Source: Streptomyces violens (lineage in GTDB: Bacteria > Actinomycetota > Actinomycetes > Streptomycetales > Streptomycetaceae). Taken from it: a DNA stretch of 64,000 nucleotides. Positions 34,167-43,228 of this stretch are shown piece after piece (position 1 is the first letter of the stretch; the number at the start of each line of letters is the position of its first letter). The stretch covers positions 124,001 through 188,000 of the forward strand of contig NZ_JOBH01000004.1 in NCBI RefSeq assembly GCF_000717745.1, in the 5' to 3' direction. The translations under genes and the position numbers were made by a program. The notes beneath the pieces were generated by a model. That model had not been told where the DNA came from. It did no database searches and worked only from the letters and a program-made list of their open reading frames with translations.

Positions 34167-34910
34167 TCAGTACCGCGTGATCGCCGTGTCCCCCGACCGC
34201 GTCCCGATCGCGATGTGCGGCCGCTTCTCCGGATCCGCCCAGGCCAGGACGCGGGCCATCGCGCCCGCCGGCACCGACACGCAGCCGGCAGTCGCGCCCT
34301 TGCCGTTGACGTGCAGGAAGATCCCGGCGCCGCGGCCGCGCACCGGCTTGTCGTAGTTGAAGCCGATGACCAGCGCCCGGTCGTACTGCGTCGGGTAGTC
34401 GGCCAGTCGCTCCGACTCCTTCGCGGCGCAGTCGGCGGGCAGCGGCTCGGCCCAGCGGTTGTACGACGCCGAGGCGTTGTCCTCGCACCACCAGGAGTTG
34501 TCGTGCACCCGGCGGTAGGAGACCTCCGTACCGGCCGGGGCCGCGCCGATCCCGAAGCCGTACGGCAGGTCGTACAGGCCGGTGGGTGTGGTGTTCGTGC
34601 CCTGCTTGCGGGTACTGCCCTCGGCCAGGCCCTTCGCGCCGAAACGGGCGGGCGCCGAGCCCGCCTGCCGCCACTCGCCGTGCCGCTTCTCCCACCAGAT
34701 CAGCCGCCCGTGGGTGGACGAGGTCCGCGGCGCCTCGGCCGTGATGAGCTGCCGGCCGCCGCCGGTGTCCGCCATCCGGGCGGGCAGCGGCGCGCCCGTC
34801 CGGTCCGTCGTCGGGTGCCCGGGCTCTGCCGCGGCCGGGCCGGAGCCGGCCGTGCCGGCCAGCGCGAGCGCGGCCGCACCGGCTGCCATTGCCAGGAACG
34901 AACGCTTCAT
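34167..34910 (-). CDS. Exported L,D-transpeptidase (YkuD/ErfK type)
   Basis: A 247-residue exported enzyme. The signal peptide is about 28 residues (FLAMAAGAAALALAGTAGSG, then AAAE). The catalytic motif is spread over HVNGKGATAGCVSVP, with Cys as nucleophile preceded by His, as in YkuD-fold proteins that make 3-3 peptidoglycan cross-links or process stem peptides. The central WWCEDNASASYNRWAEPLP stretch is characteristic of the actinobacterial group. The start ATG 34910 has no ribosome site but a TACAGT box 6 nt upstream, suggesting a leaderless transcript. Confidence 0.85.
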   Translation of the reverse strand: MKRSFLAMAAGAAALALAGTAGSGPAAAEPGHPTTDRTGAPLPARMADTGGGRQLITAEAPRTSSTHGRLIWWEKRHGEWRQAGSAPARFGAKGLAEGSTRKQGTNTTPTGLYDLPYGFGIGAAPAGTEVSYRRVHDNSWWCEDNASASYNRWAEPLPADCAAKESERLADYPTQYDRALVIGFNYDKPVRGRGAGIFLHVNGKGATAGCVSVPAGAMARVLAWADPEKRPHIAIGTRSGDTAITRY

Positions 34911-34922
34911 GACGGCACTGTA
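34911..34922 (-). promoter_or_regulatory. Probable leaderless promoter of the L,D-transpeptidase gene
   Basis: On the minus strand TACAGT (34922-34917) is followed by 6 nt and then ATG 34910. Confidence 0.5.
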
Positions 34923-35051
34923 GGGCGGAATCCCACCGCGCGCGGTAGCGATAGCCGGGCCAGACTCGGGTACGGGGGCCAGGAGAGAAACCACCGCCGC
35001 GGGCGGACCGCCCGCGGCACGCACCACACCGTGAGATCCAGGAGGTCTTCC

Positions 35052-35258
35052 GTGGAACGGCAGCCGCACCCCGCGCGCGCTCACGACCCCGGCGGCCCGA
35101 CACCGCCCAACCCGGGCCCCGGGCCGGTTCCGGACCCCGTGCCGGGCCCGCCCGACCCCGTACCGCCCACGCCCGAACCGTCCCCGGTCCCGCGCCCGCC
35201 AGGGCCGAATCCCGACCCGGTACCGGAACCGTCACCGCAGCCCAGCCCGCTGGGCTGA
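35052..35258 (+). CDS. Small proline-rich protein (68 residues)
   Basis: GTG 35052 is preceded by CCAGGAGGT (35038-35046), the strongest ribosome site in this stretch. The 68-residue product (start MERQPHPARAHDPGGPTPPN) is nearly half proline, with many PDPVP, PNPGP and PEPSP units, no hydrophobic segment and no cysteine. It probably stays disordered and cytoplasmic. It lies upstream of, and in the same direction as, the semialdehyde dehydrogenase gene (54 bp gap). The family is not recognised, and the function is unknown. Confidence 0.65.
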   Translation: MERQPHPARAHDPGGPTPPNPGPGPVPDPVPGPPDPVPPTPEPSPVPRPPGPNPDPVPEPSPQPSPLG

Positions 35259-35312
35259 CCCGCATGCCCTATTGACGCCGCACCCGCACCACCAGAAGGA
35301 GAGGTGCTTCCC

Positions 35313-36710
35313 ATGGCCATCGCCACGGTGAATCCGGCCACCGGCGAGACCCTCAAGACGTTCGACGCGCTCAATGAAGGCGAGATCGAGGACCGGCTGG
35401 TCCGGGCGGAGCAGGCCTGGCAGGAGTACCGCACGACCGGCTTCGACCGGCGCGCCAACCTGCTGCGCAAGGCGGCGGAGCTGCTGGAGGCCGACGCCGA
35501 CGACATCGCCCGCACGATGACCACCGAGATGGGCAAGCCGCTGGCGCAGGCCCGCGCGGAGGCCGCCAAATGCGTGAAGACGATGCGCTGGTACGCCGAC
35601 CACGCCGAGGCGCTGCTCGCCGACGAGCACCCCCGGGCCGCCGACATCAAGGACTCCGGCGCGGCCCGCGCCTACGTGCGCTACCGCCCGCTGGGCCCGG
35701 TCCTCGCGGTCATGCCGTGGAACTTCCCGCTGTGGCAGGTGATCCGCTTCGCCGCGCCCGCGCTGATGGCGGGCAACGTCGGCCTGCTCAAGCACTCCTC
35801 GAACGTCCCGCAGACCGCCCTGTACATCGAGGACCTCTTCCGCCGCGCGGGCTTCCCCGACGGCGCCTTCCAGACGCTGCTGATCGGGTCCGGTTCGGTC
35901 GAGATGGTCCTGCGCGACCCCCGGGTGGCCGCCGCGACGCTGACCGGCAGCGAGCCCGCCGGCCGCTCGGTCGCGTCCATCGCCGGTGACGAGATCAAGA
36001 AGACGGTGCTCGAACTGGGCGGCAGCGACCCGTACTTGGTGCTGCCCTCGGCCGACCTGGAGAAGGCGGTGTCCACCGCCGTCACCGCCCGCGTGCAGAA
36101 CAACGGCCAGTCCTGCATCGCCGCCAAGCGCTTCATCGTCCATACCGATGTCTACGACGAGTTCGCCTCCCGCTTCGCCGAGAAGATGGCCGCGCTCAAG
36201 GTCGGCGACCCGATGGCGGACGAGACCCATGTGGGCCCGCTCTCCAGCGAGCAGGGCCGCTCCGACCTGGAGGAGCTGGTCGACGACGCCACGATGCACG
36301 GCGCCACCGTGCTGTGCGGCGGAGGCCGGCCCAAGGGCCTGGACCGCGGCTGGTTCTACGAGCCGACCGTGCTCGCCGACGTCACCAAGGAGATGAAGAT
36401 CTACTACGAGGAGGCGTTCGGGCCGGTCGCCACCCTCTTCCCGGCCGCCGGCCTGGACGAGGCGATCGAGATCGCCAACGACACCTCCTTCGGCCTCAGT
36501 TCGAACGCCTGGACCGAGGACGCGGACGAACAGGAGCGGCTGGTCCGCGACCTCCGGGCGGGCGGCGTCTTCTTCAACGGGATGACCGCCTCGCACCCGG
36601 GGATGCCGTTCGGCGGCACCAAGCGCTCCGGGTACGGCCGGGAGCTGGGCGACCACGGCATCCGCGAGTTCTGCAACATCACCACGGTCTGGTACGGCGC
36701 CAAGGGCTGA
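35313..36710 (+). CDS. gabD: NADP-dependent succinate-semialdehyde dehydrogenase
   Basis: A 465-residue aldehyde dehydrogenase of the GabD/SSADH group, oxidising succinate semialdehyde to succinate in the GABA branch. Catalytic residues are in place: Asn137 (PWNFP), Glu234 (LELGG) and nucleophile Cys268 (NNGQSC). LLKHSSNVPQTA around Lys160 is a cofactor-site signature of the succinic-semialdehyde subgroup lacking the usual PSE motif. Length and motifs match the short form (about 455-465 residues). ATG 35313 has AAGGAGAGG. It ends 18 bp from the stop of the convergent phosphatase gene. Confidence 0.9.
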   Translation: MAIATVNPATGETLKTFDALNEGEIEDRLVRAEQAWQEYRTTGFDRRANLLRKAAELLEADADDIARTMTTEMGKPLAQARAEAAKCVKTMRWYADHAEALLADEHPRAADIKDSGAARAYVRYRPLGPVLAVMPWNFPLWQVIRFAAPALMAGNVGLLKHSSNVPQTALYIEDLFRRAGFPDGAFQTLLIGSGSVEMVLRDPRVAAATLTGSEPAGRSVASIAGDEIKKTVLELGGSDPYLVLPSADLEKAVSTAVTARVQNNGQSCIAAKRFIVHTDVYDEFASRFAEKMAALKVGDPMADETHVGPLSSEQGRSDLEELVDDATMHGATVLCGGGRPKGLDRGWFYEPTVLADVTKEMKIYYEEAFGPVATLFPAAGLDEAIEIANDTSFGLSSNAWTEDADEQERLVRDLRAGGVFFNGMTASHPGMPFGGTKRSGYGRELGDHGIREFCNITTVWYGAKG

Positions 36711-36728
36711 CCGCCCATGACCGACGCC

Positions 36729-38792
36729 TCACGCGCTCCCGGGCGCGGGCACGGTGAACTCGCACCACAGCGCCTTGCCCGCGCCCCGGGCCTCCGCGCC
36801 CCACCGGTCCGAGAGCGCCTCGACGAGCAGCAGGCCGCGCCCCGAGGTGGCGGTCTCGCCGGGGCTGCGCCGCCGCGGCCAGTGGCTGGACCGGTCCTCG
36901 ACCTCCAGCCGGACCCGGCCCGGCGGGCCGGACAGCAGCTCCAGCGAGACCAGCGCCCCGCTGTCGGTGTGCCGCAGCGCGTTGGTGATCAGCTCGCTGG
37001 CCACCAGCGTGACATCGCCCGCCACCTCCCCGGCCCGCCACTGGTCCAGCATCCGCCGCAGCTCGGCACGGACCTCGGACGGGCCCGCCGGGTCGGCCTG
37101 GTGGACGTGCAGCCGCAGGCGCGGCGTGGCCGGGCCGCCGGGCTCGGCCAGCCGGCGCAGCAGCAACAGGGCCATGTCGTCGGGGGAGCCCGGCTGCTCC
37201 CACAGCAGCTCCGAGAGGTGGTCGGCGAGCGCGTCCAGCTCGCCGGGGCCGTCCTGTACCGCGCTGGTCAGCGCCTTGATCCCGGCGAGGATGTCCAGGC
37301 CCGGCTGCTCGACCAGGCCGTCGGTGCACAGCAGCAGCGTGGAGCCCGGCTCCAGGAACAGCTGCGTCTCCGGATAGTGGTCCTCGCCGAAGACGGTGGC
37401 GAGCCCCAGCGGCAGCCCGCCGTGCACGGTCGGCCAGTGCACATGCCGCTCCGTGTCCGCGATCATCGGCTCCAGATGCCCCGCCCGGGCCACGTGCAGC
37501 ACGCCCGAGGAGAGGTCCGCCTGGATGTACGTACAGGTCGCGAACCGCTCGGTCTCCAGCTCGGCCAGGAACCGGGAGGCCCGCCCCAGCACCGTCTGCG
37601 GCGGATGCCCCTCGCCGGCGTAGGCGCGCAGCGCGATCCGGAGCTGGCCCATCACGGCCGCCGCATGGGTGTCGTGCCCCTGCACGTCGCCGATCACCAC
37701 CCCGGTACGGCCCTGCGGCAGCGGGATCACGTCGTACCAGTCGCCGCCCACGTCCCGGCCGGTGCGCGCCGCCTGGTAGCGGACCGCGACGTCGCCGCCG
37801 GTGATGGCGGGGACCCGGCGCGGCAGCATCGCTGCCTGCAGCCCGGTCGCGAACTCCCGTTCCTGGTCGAAGAGGGTGGCCCGCTGGAGGGACTGCGCGA
37901 TGACGCCGGCCAGCGCGAGCGCCAGGTTCCGGTCCGCCGCCGTGTGCGTCCTCGGCTCGGTGTCGACCAGCCCGAGCGCGCCGATCACCTTGTCCTGGGC
38001 GACCAGCGGCAGGAACGCCGCGCCGCGGACGCCGATGCCCTCGATGTACGGCTCCAGCCGCGGGTAGCGCCGCAGCAGGTCCTCGCGGGAGGTGAGGAAG
38101 GCCGGCTCGCGGGTGAGCGCCGCCTCGGAGAGCGGCAGCGTGCGGTCCAGCGGGATGTGCAGCAGTTCGGGCACGCCCAGCGGCTCCGTGGCCGCGATGA
38201 CGTCGAAGACGCCGTTGTCGACCAGGCCCAGGATCAGCGCGTCGGCGCCCAGCCGCAGCGGGCCGTCGCGGTCGGTGAGCACATCGGTGACGTCCTGGAC
38301 CGACAGCGCCCGGGACAGCGCGGTGGTGGTCCACTGCACCAGCGTGGTCTGCCGCTCGCGCTCCTCGTCGGGGATGGCCAGCAGCGCCGAATCGGCCAGC
38401 TCGGTGGTGGCCTCGCGGACGATCCCGGCCATCCGGTACGGGCGGCCCGCCTCGCTGCGCAGGATCCGGCCCTGGAGGTGCGTCCACCGCGGTGTGCCGT
38501 CCCGGCAGCGGATGCGGAAGTAGACGCCGCAGGACCGCCGGCCCTGCTGGATCGCCTGCACGACGGCGTTGTCCAGGCGGTAGCCCTCCTCCTGCGGAAC
38601 CCGCTGGAGCAGCGCCAGGCGCGTCCCGTCGAACTCCCGCGCGTGCAGGTCGAAGACCGCGAGCCCGCCCGCGTCCAGCGCGAAGGCACCGCTGTCCAGG
38701 TTCCAGTCGAAGGAGCCCATGCGGTTGAGCGCGAGCAGGTCGGGCAGATCGATCGGCGGCCGCTCCTCCATGCCGTCCCAGCTCCACTCCAT
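36729..38792 (-). CDS. PAS-GAF-PP2C phosphatase with C-terminal RsbW-like HATPase
   Basis: A 687-residue protein, paralogous to the one at 31-32.8 kb over the first three domains: PAS (about 18-130), GAF (about 165-315) and SpoIIE/PP2C (about 335-555, with DVGGDWYDVIPLPQGRTGVV and LLLCTDGLVEQPG). It adds an RsbW-like serine-kinase HATPase domain (about 575-685) with LVASELITNALRHT and GRGLLLVEALSDRWG, so kinase and phosphatase activities on an anti-sigma antagonist may reside in one chain. ATG 38792 has no ribosome site; a TAAGAT box lies 6 nt upstream. Confidence 0.88.
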   Translation of the reverse strand: MEWSWDGMEERPPIDLPDLLALNRMGSFDWNLDSGAFALDAGGLAVFDLHAREFDGTRLALLQRVPQEEGYRLDNAVVQAIQQGRRSCGVYFRIRCRDGTPRWTHLQGRILRSEAGRPYRMAGIVREATTELADSALLAIPDEERERQTTLVQWTTTALSRALSVQDVTDVLTDRDGPLRLGADALILGLVDNGVFDVIAATEPLGVPELLHIPLDRTLPLSEAALTREPAFLTSREDLLRRYPRLEPYIEGIGVRGAAFLPLVAQDKVIGALGLVDTEPRTHTAADRNLALALAGVIAQSLQRATLFDQEREFATGLQAAMLPRRVPAITGGDVAVRYQAARTGRDVGGDWYDVIPLPQGRTGVVIGDVQGHDTHAAAVMGQLRIALRAYAGEGHPPQTVLGRASRFLAELETERFATCTYIQADLSSGVLHVARAGHLEPMIADTERHVHWPTVHGGLPLGLATVFGEDHYPETQLFLEPGSTLLLCTDGLVEQPGLDILAGIKALTSAVQDGPGELDALADHLSELLWEQPGSPDDMALLLLRRLAEPGGPATPRLRLHVHQADPAGPSEVRAELRRMLDQWRAGEVAGDVTLVASELITNALRHTDSGALVSLELLSGPPGRVRLEVEDRSSHWPRRRSPGETATSGRGLLLVEALSDRWGAEARGAGKALWCEFTVPAPGSA

Positions 38793-38804
38793 ATCGGGAT
38801 CTTA
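38793..38804 (-). promoter_or_regulatory. Probable leaderless promoter of the PP2C/HATPase gene
   Basis: On the minus strand TAAGAT (38804-38799) is followed by 6 nt and then ATG 38792. Confidence 0.5.
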
Positions 38805-38962
38805 CGGTCATATTGGGTAAGGATGGGTACTGAGGACGGCGGGGTGTCCCGGACCGTACGCGGCGCCGTCACCCCGCGCGCACGGGCACCGCCGCCCGCC
38901 GCGGCCACCAGGACACCAGGGCACCCGAGAGGCGGTGCCCGCACCGACGGATCGAGGAGATC

Positions 38963-39850
38963 GTGAACAGCACCCTTCCCGTCATCGCCGGCGTCGACGG
39001 TTCGGTGAACAGCCTCCGGGCGCTGGACTGGGCGGCCGGCGCGGCCCGGCTCGCCGGGTCCCCGCTGCACGCGGTGCACGTCTGGCCGATCACCCCCATG
39101 CCCCGCGCGCTCGGCGACGCCCACCCGCACCCGGTCCCCGACCCGGGCGACCCCGTGCTGCAGGACGTCCGGAAACACCTCGCCGAGCGCGCCGACGCCC
39201 CCGAGACGCGGTACCTCTCCGCGCACGGCGCGTCCACCTCGACGCTGATCCGGCTGAGCGCACAGGCCCGGCTGCTGGTCCTCGGCTCGCGCGGCCGCGG
39301 CGGCTTCACCAGCCTGCTGCTCGGCTCGGCGGGCCGGGCCGCCGCCATGCGGGCCGCCTGCCCGGTCGTGGTCGTGCCCGACGAGCGGCGCGCGGAGCCG
39401 GGGGCCGGCACGCAGGGCCGGGTCGTGCTCGGGCTGCACCCGGAGGAGACCTCCGACGAGACGGTGGACTTCGCCTTCGCCGAGGCCGAGCGCCGCGACG
39501 CCGAGCTCCGCGTGGTCACCGCGTACCCGAACCCGTACCCGATGCTCATCGCCCCCGAGAGCCTGCCGCCCGGCAGCCCCACGGACGGCGAGCTGGCGGC
39601 GCACGCCTCCGTCCAGCAGGAGGAGCGGCTGCTCCCCTTCATCGAGCGGCACTACCCGAAGGTGACGGTCGACCCGGTCCTCGTGCAGGGCGACGTGGCC
39701 GGCCGCCTGGTCGCCGCGTCCCGCGCCGCCGACCTGGTCGTGGTCGGCCGGCACCGCCGCCGGCTGCGCGACGGCGGCCTGATGGGCTCGGTCGCCAACG
39801 CGGTACTGCTGCACGGCCACTGCCCGACAGCGGTGATCCCCGTACGGTGA
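38963..39850 (+). CDS. Universal stress protein with two UspA domains
   Basis: A 295-residue tandem UspA protein. The first domain (about 5-140) has VIAGVDGSVNSLRALDWA and the ATP-binding GSRGRGGFTSLLLGSAG; the second (about 150-295) has VVLGLHPEETSDETVDFAF and VVVGRHRRRLRDGGLMGSVA, a diverged form of the same loop. Such proteins bind ATP and help survival in stress or hypoxia. GTG 38963 has GAGGAG a few bases upstream. The gene is divergent from the PP2C phosphatase and convergent with the phosphoesterase gene. Confidence 0.9.
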   Translation: MNSTLPVIAGVDGSVNSLRALDWAAGAARLAGSPLHAVHVWPITPMPRALGDAHPHPVPDPGDPVLQDVRKHLAERADAPETRYLSAHGASTSTLIRLSAQARLLVLGSRGRGGFTSLLLGSAGRAAAMRAACPVVVVPDERRAEPGAGTQGRVVLGLHPEETSDETVDFAFAEAERRDAELRVVTAYPNPYPMLIAPESLPPGSPTDGELAAHASVQQEERLLPFIERHYPKVTVDPVLVQGDVAGRLVAASRAADLVVVGRHRRRLRDGGLMGSVANAVLLHGHCPTAVIPVR

Positions 39851-39868
39851 CGCCGTACGCCGGCCCGC

Positions 39869-41101
39869 TCAGCCGCGGACGGCGGTCGGCGCGTTCACCG
39901 GCGTACCGGTCCGTGTGCGGTGCGCGAGCTTCGCCGTGCGCGTCGCCACGTCCACCGTGTACGCGTCGATCGTCAGGCCCTTCGGGGACACCTTCAGCAC
40001 CATGAAGCCGTGGCTCGCGAAGTCCTGCCACGCCGCGGGGACGTCGAAGTGGGCCTTGCCGTCGCCCGTCTTCGAGGCGGCGCCGCACACGACCTGGCGG
40101 GTGCCGCCGGTGCGTGCCGAGGGCTCCAGGACCTGCAGCGTGTGGTCGTGCCCCGACAGGATCAGATCGGCCCGCCCGCACACCACCTCCTCGTACAGCT
40201 CCTTGAGGTGGACGCCGCTCGTGTAGTGCCCGAAGGTGAAGCCGTCGTACGAACCGGCGCTGCCGTGCTCGCCGTTGTTCAGATACGGATGGTGGCCCAG
40301 CACGATCTTCCACTGCGCCCGCGACTCCTTCAGCGCGCCGTCCAGCCAGGCCCGCTGCTCGCGCATGTAGCGGCCGTCCCAGTGGAAGTAGGGGTCGGTC
40401 TGTACGACGTAGGAGGAGACGGGCGTGGTGTCCAGCGCGAAGAACTCCACGAGCGGATCGTCGCCCGCGCCCGAGCCTGTGGGCAGCGCCACGCTGTAGT
40501 AGCGGCTCGGCATGTACCACCGCTTCGAGGTCGTCGCGTAGGCCACCTCCCGGTCGCCGCGCGAGGGGTCGCCGCCGCTGCCCGGTATCACCCCCGAGCA
40601 GTCGTGGTTGCCCAGGACCATCAGCCACGGCACGTCGATGCCGGTGTTGGGCTTCTCGAACTTGTCCTGGAACTCGGAGTCGTGCGCCGACTCGGGTCCG
40701 TTCTCGTAGATGTTGTCGCCCAGCCCGACGGCCAGTCCGATCTGCTCGCTCGCCATCAGGTCGCGCGCCGCGGCGGCCACCGCGTACTGGCCTTCCTCGC
40801 CGGTCCCGGCGTCCCCGGTGACCAGCACGGCGAACTCCCCGTTGCCGTTGGGTGCGGTGGGGAAGGGGTACTTCCCGTCCGCCGCCCGGTTCTGCGCGGC
40901 GGCCGGTGCGGCCGCCCCGTACGGCAGCACGGCGAGCGCGGCGCCCGCGACGGCGCCACCCAGAAGCGTGCGCCGGTTCAGGTTCAGTAGGGGAGCGGTG
41001 CGCGTGGCGGCGGGGGTGGTCGGCTCCCCGCCGGGGACCGTGCCGCTCCGCACCCACTGGTCCTCGGTCATGTCCGCCTGCGGCGGAATCAGCTCACACA
41101 T
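39869..41101 (-). CDS. Tat-exported metallophosphoesterase (purple acid phosphatase-like)
   Basis: A 410-residue calcineurin-like phosphoesterase. The Tat signal has NRRTLLGGAVAGAALAVLP (residues about 43-61), then a QNRAADG mature start. Metal-binding motifs in order are VTGDAGTG, GLGDNIY, LGNHDCSG, LGHHPY and GHDHTLQ, the full set for a dinuclear metal site. It should hydrolyse phosphomonoesters outside the cell. The start is uncertain: ATG 41101 gives a long N-terminus before the twin arginines, and ATG 41071 (GCAGGCGG nearby) is an alternative. Confidence 0.88.
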   Translation of the reverse strand: MCELIPPQADMTEDQWVRSGTVPGGEPTTPAATRTAPLLNLNRRTLLGGAVAGAALAVLPYGAAAPAAAQNRAADGKYPFPTAPNGNGEFAVLVTGDAGTGEEGQYAVAAAARDLMASEQIGLAVGLGDNIYENGPESAHDSEFQDKFEKPNTGIDVPWLMVLGNHDCSGVIPGSGGDPSRGDREVAYATTSKRWYMPSRYYSVALPTGSGAGDDPLVEFFALDTTPVSSYVVQTDPYFHWDGRYMREQRAWLDGALKESRAQWKIVLGHHPYLNNGEHGSAGSYDGFTFGHYTSGVHLKELYEEVVCGRADLILSGHDHTLQVLEPSARTGGTRQVVCGAASKTGDGKAHFDVPAAWQDFASHGFMVLKVSPKGLTIDAYTVDVATRTAKLAHRTRTGTPVNAPTAVRG

Positions 41102-41184
41102 GCCAGGAGTTGTCTCATGACCTACTGGTCAGTTGGTGAAGATGTCATGAACGCGACGTAGACGTTCGGGTTGGGCGCAGGCCC

Positions 41185-41691
41185 TTACCGCACGAGCCTG
41201 CGCAGCGTGCGGCCGCAGTGCCGCGCGTACGCCCGCTGGAACACCGGGACCAACGGCCCGGCCAGCCGCGTGTACCAACTCGCCGCTCTGCTGAAGGCGG
41301 TGACGGTGAACCACACGGAGCCGTCGGACCGCAGCTCCGCGACGAACGACTCCTCGCCGCATTCGGGATGCCCCTCCAGCGTCCCGTAACCGAAGCCGAT
41401 GCGGTCGCTGTCGTACGTGCTCCACACCACCCGGCACGGCGCGGTGATCCGCAGCGGGCCGACGCCGAGGCCGCTCTCGACCGGCACGCCCGGCTCGGCG
41501 ACCTCGGCACCGGCCCGGATGCGGACGCCGGCCGCCCGGTGCATCCGGAAGGCCGTGATCGCCTCACCGGCCCGCTCGAAGACGGCCCGGCCGTGCCCGA
41601 CCGGCACCTCGACGTGCAGATGTTTGTACCCGGCGGGCAGCGGGCCGTGCTGGGTGGCGCCGTGTTCGGGGTAGCTGAGTGCGGCGGTCAT
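41185..41691 (-). CDS. DUF1990 family protein
   Basis: A 168-residue protein. The elements YKHLHVEVPVGHGRAVFERA near the N-terminus and RVVWSTYDSDRIGFGYGTLEGHPECGEESF are those of DUF1990, a small beta-rich family found with YndJ-type membrane proteins. The family function is not known. ATG 41691 has AAGGAG and overlaps the YndJ stop (ATGA). Confidence 0.85.
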   Translation of the reverse strand: MTAALSYPEHGATQHGPLPAGYKHLHVEVPVGHGRAVFERAGEAITAFRMHRAAGVRIRAGAEVAEPGVPVESGLGVGPLRITAPCRVVWSTYDSDRIGFGYGTLEGHPECGEESFVAELRSDGSVWFTVTAFSRAASWYTRLAGPLVPVFQRAYARHCGRTLRRLVR

Positions 41692-42533
41692 GCGCGCTCC
41701 TTCGAGCCGGTGGTGCGGTGGGCGGAGGCCGGCAGGCGGTGCCAGGCGAGCAGCGCGCAGAGCGCGAAGCCCAGCGCGTTGCCCACGCCGTGGGTCGCGG
41801 CCATCCAGGTCAGGTTCGGGTGCGGCAGCCCGCTCGCCTCGCCCAGCGCCCAGCTCAGCGCCAGCAGCATGGTCGCCACGAGGACCGCGGCCGAGACGGC
41901 GAGTAGCGCGCGGGTCGTGCGGTCGGCCGCGGCGGTCCGCAGATCGCGCCAGGTGACCAGCGCGACCAGCCACATGCCGCAGGTGAGCACCGCGGCCCCG
42001 GCGAACTCCACCCACTCGCCGGTGAAGTACCCGGCCAGCACCAGCAGCGTGCCGGCCGGGACGCTGAGCGCCGCGTACCGCGCGGCGGGCCCGCCGCCGG
42101 CCCGGCAGACCAGGCCCGCCACGAGAGCGGCGGCGAACCCGGCGAAGTGGAAGTGCGGCACAGTGAGCGACAGGATGCGCAGCCCGAATCCGAACAACTC
42201 GGTGCCGTGCCGCTCGGCGACCAGCGCGAGGCCCGCGATCGCCGGGGTGACCAGCGCGGTGAGCACGGCGATCTCGCGCGGCACGAGCGAGCGGGTGCGG
42301 AGCAGCCGCCGGGGCGCGAGCAGGGCGAGGGCGAGGGTGGCCGCGGCGTAACAGGCGGCGAGTGCGGTGGCGGCGGGGCCGCGCGGCAGCCACAGGCTCA
42401 CCGCGCCGAGCGTAGCGGGCAGCCACCAGATCCGGCGCAGCCGCGCCGCGCCGGGCTCGCCGACCAGCGCGAGCCCCATCGGCAGCACCGCCAGCATCCC
42501 CACCATGACGACGATACGGACGATCACGTCCAT
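41688..42533 (-). CDS. YndJ-like integral membrane protein
   Basis: A 281-residue membrane protein with about nine hydrophobic segments and few charged residues. SLTVPHFHFAGFAAALVAGL is the YndJ-type histidine-rich segment, and TWMAATHGVGNALGFALCAL the C-terminal one. The pair YndJ-DUF1990 is common in Streptomyces and is usually accompanied by a TetR regulator, which is not adjacent here. The gene is first in a two-gene operon behind two TTGAACnCGTTCAA palindromes. Function unknown. Confidence 0.78.
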   Translation of the reverse strand: MDVIVRIVVMVGMLAVLPMGLALVGEPGAARLRRIWWLPATLGAVSLWLPRGPAATALAACYAAATLALALLAPRRLLRTRSLVPREIAVLTALVTPAIAGLALVAERHGTELFGFGLRILSLTVPHFHFAGFAAALVAGLVCRAGGGPAARYAALSVPAGTLLVLAGYFTGEWVEFAGAAVLTCGMWLVALVTWRDLRTAAADRTTRALLAVSAAVLVATMLLALSWALGEASGLPHPNLTWMAATHGVGNALGFALCALLAWHRLPASAHRTTGSKERA

Positions 42534-42548
42534 GCCTGCCCCCTCCGT

Positions 42549-42607
42549 TTGAACGCGTTCAAGTAACGCTCATGGCAGACCGTACGCCGTGAGTTGAACT
42601 CGTTCAA
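42549..42607. promoter_or_regulatory. Two palindromic operators TTGAACnCGTTCAA
   Basis: TTGAACGCGTTCAA (42549-42562) is a perfect 14-bp palindrome and TTGAACTCGTTCAA (42594-42607) differs at one central base. They are 45 bp apart, in the promoter region of the YndJ-DUF1990 operon and upstream of the divergent DUF3574 gene. TetR-family repressors bind sites of this type, but no such gene is adjacent. Confidence 0.75.
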
Positions 42608-42723
42608 GTGAGGGGTGCCGCCGGCTGGCCGGAAGTGCCCGGCCGTATGTGCGTTTCCGGGTGCCGGTCATGGCGGTCGGGCATCTTCAGTGGGCAACCG
42701 GCCGCATCCGGAAAGGCAGACCG

Positions 42724-43203
42724 TTGGCATCGACGTCCCAGCCCCGTGTACGTCTCGCAGTCCTGGCGGTGTCCACCGCCCTGCTCGGCGCCGCCGCGAC
42801 CGCGTCGGCGCCCGCCCTCACTCCCGAGCCCGCCTCGGCGGACCGCCCGGCGGCGGGTGGTCCGGCGGCGGGCCGGCCGTACATCGAGACCAGTCTCTTC
42901 TTCGGCACCGCCCATCCGGACGGCAGCCCGCCCGTCACCGACAAGCAGTTCCGGGGCTTTGTGAACGAGTTCGTCACGCCCCGGTTTCCGGACGGGCTGA
43001 CCGTCCAGGAAGGGGAAGGCCAGTACCGGGACGCGAACGGGACCATCGAGCGTGAGCGCTCCTACGAGCTGATCCTGTTCTACCCCACGGGCGAGGCAGG
43101 ACCCAGCGGCCGCAAGATCGAGGAGATCCGCTCCGCCTACGAGAAGAAGTTCGACCAGGAGTCCGTGGCCCGGGTCGACGACCGCACCAGCGTCGACTTC
43201 TGA
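42724..43203 (+). CDS. Exported DUF3574 protein
   Basis: A 159-residue protein. A signal peptide (RLAVLAVSTALLGAAATASA) is followed by the DUF3574 domain (YIETSLFFGTAHPDG, GFVNEFVTPRFPDGLTVQEG, YELILFYPTGE). The domain has no assigned function. TTG 42724 is chosen because GGAAAGG lies just before it and it starts directly at the signal peptide; ATG 42670 or 42649 would add non-signal sequence. The promoter is shared with the divergent YndJ operon. Confidence 0.75.
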   Translation: MASTSQPRVRLAVLAVSTALLGAAATASAPALTPEPASADRPAAGGPAAGRPYIETSLFFGTAHPDGSPPVTDKQFRGFVNEFVTPRFPDGLTVQEGEGQYRDANGTIERERSYELILFYPTGEAGPSGRKIEEIRSAYEKKFDQESVARVDDRTSVDF

Positions 43204-43228
43204 CCCCCGATCCCACGGACACCGGTAC

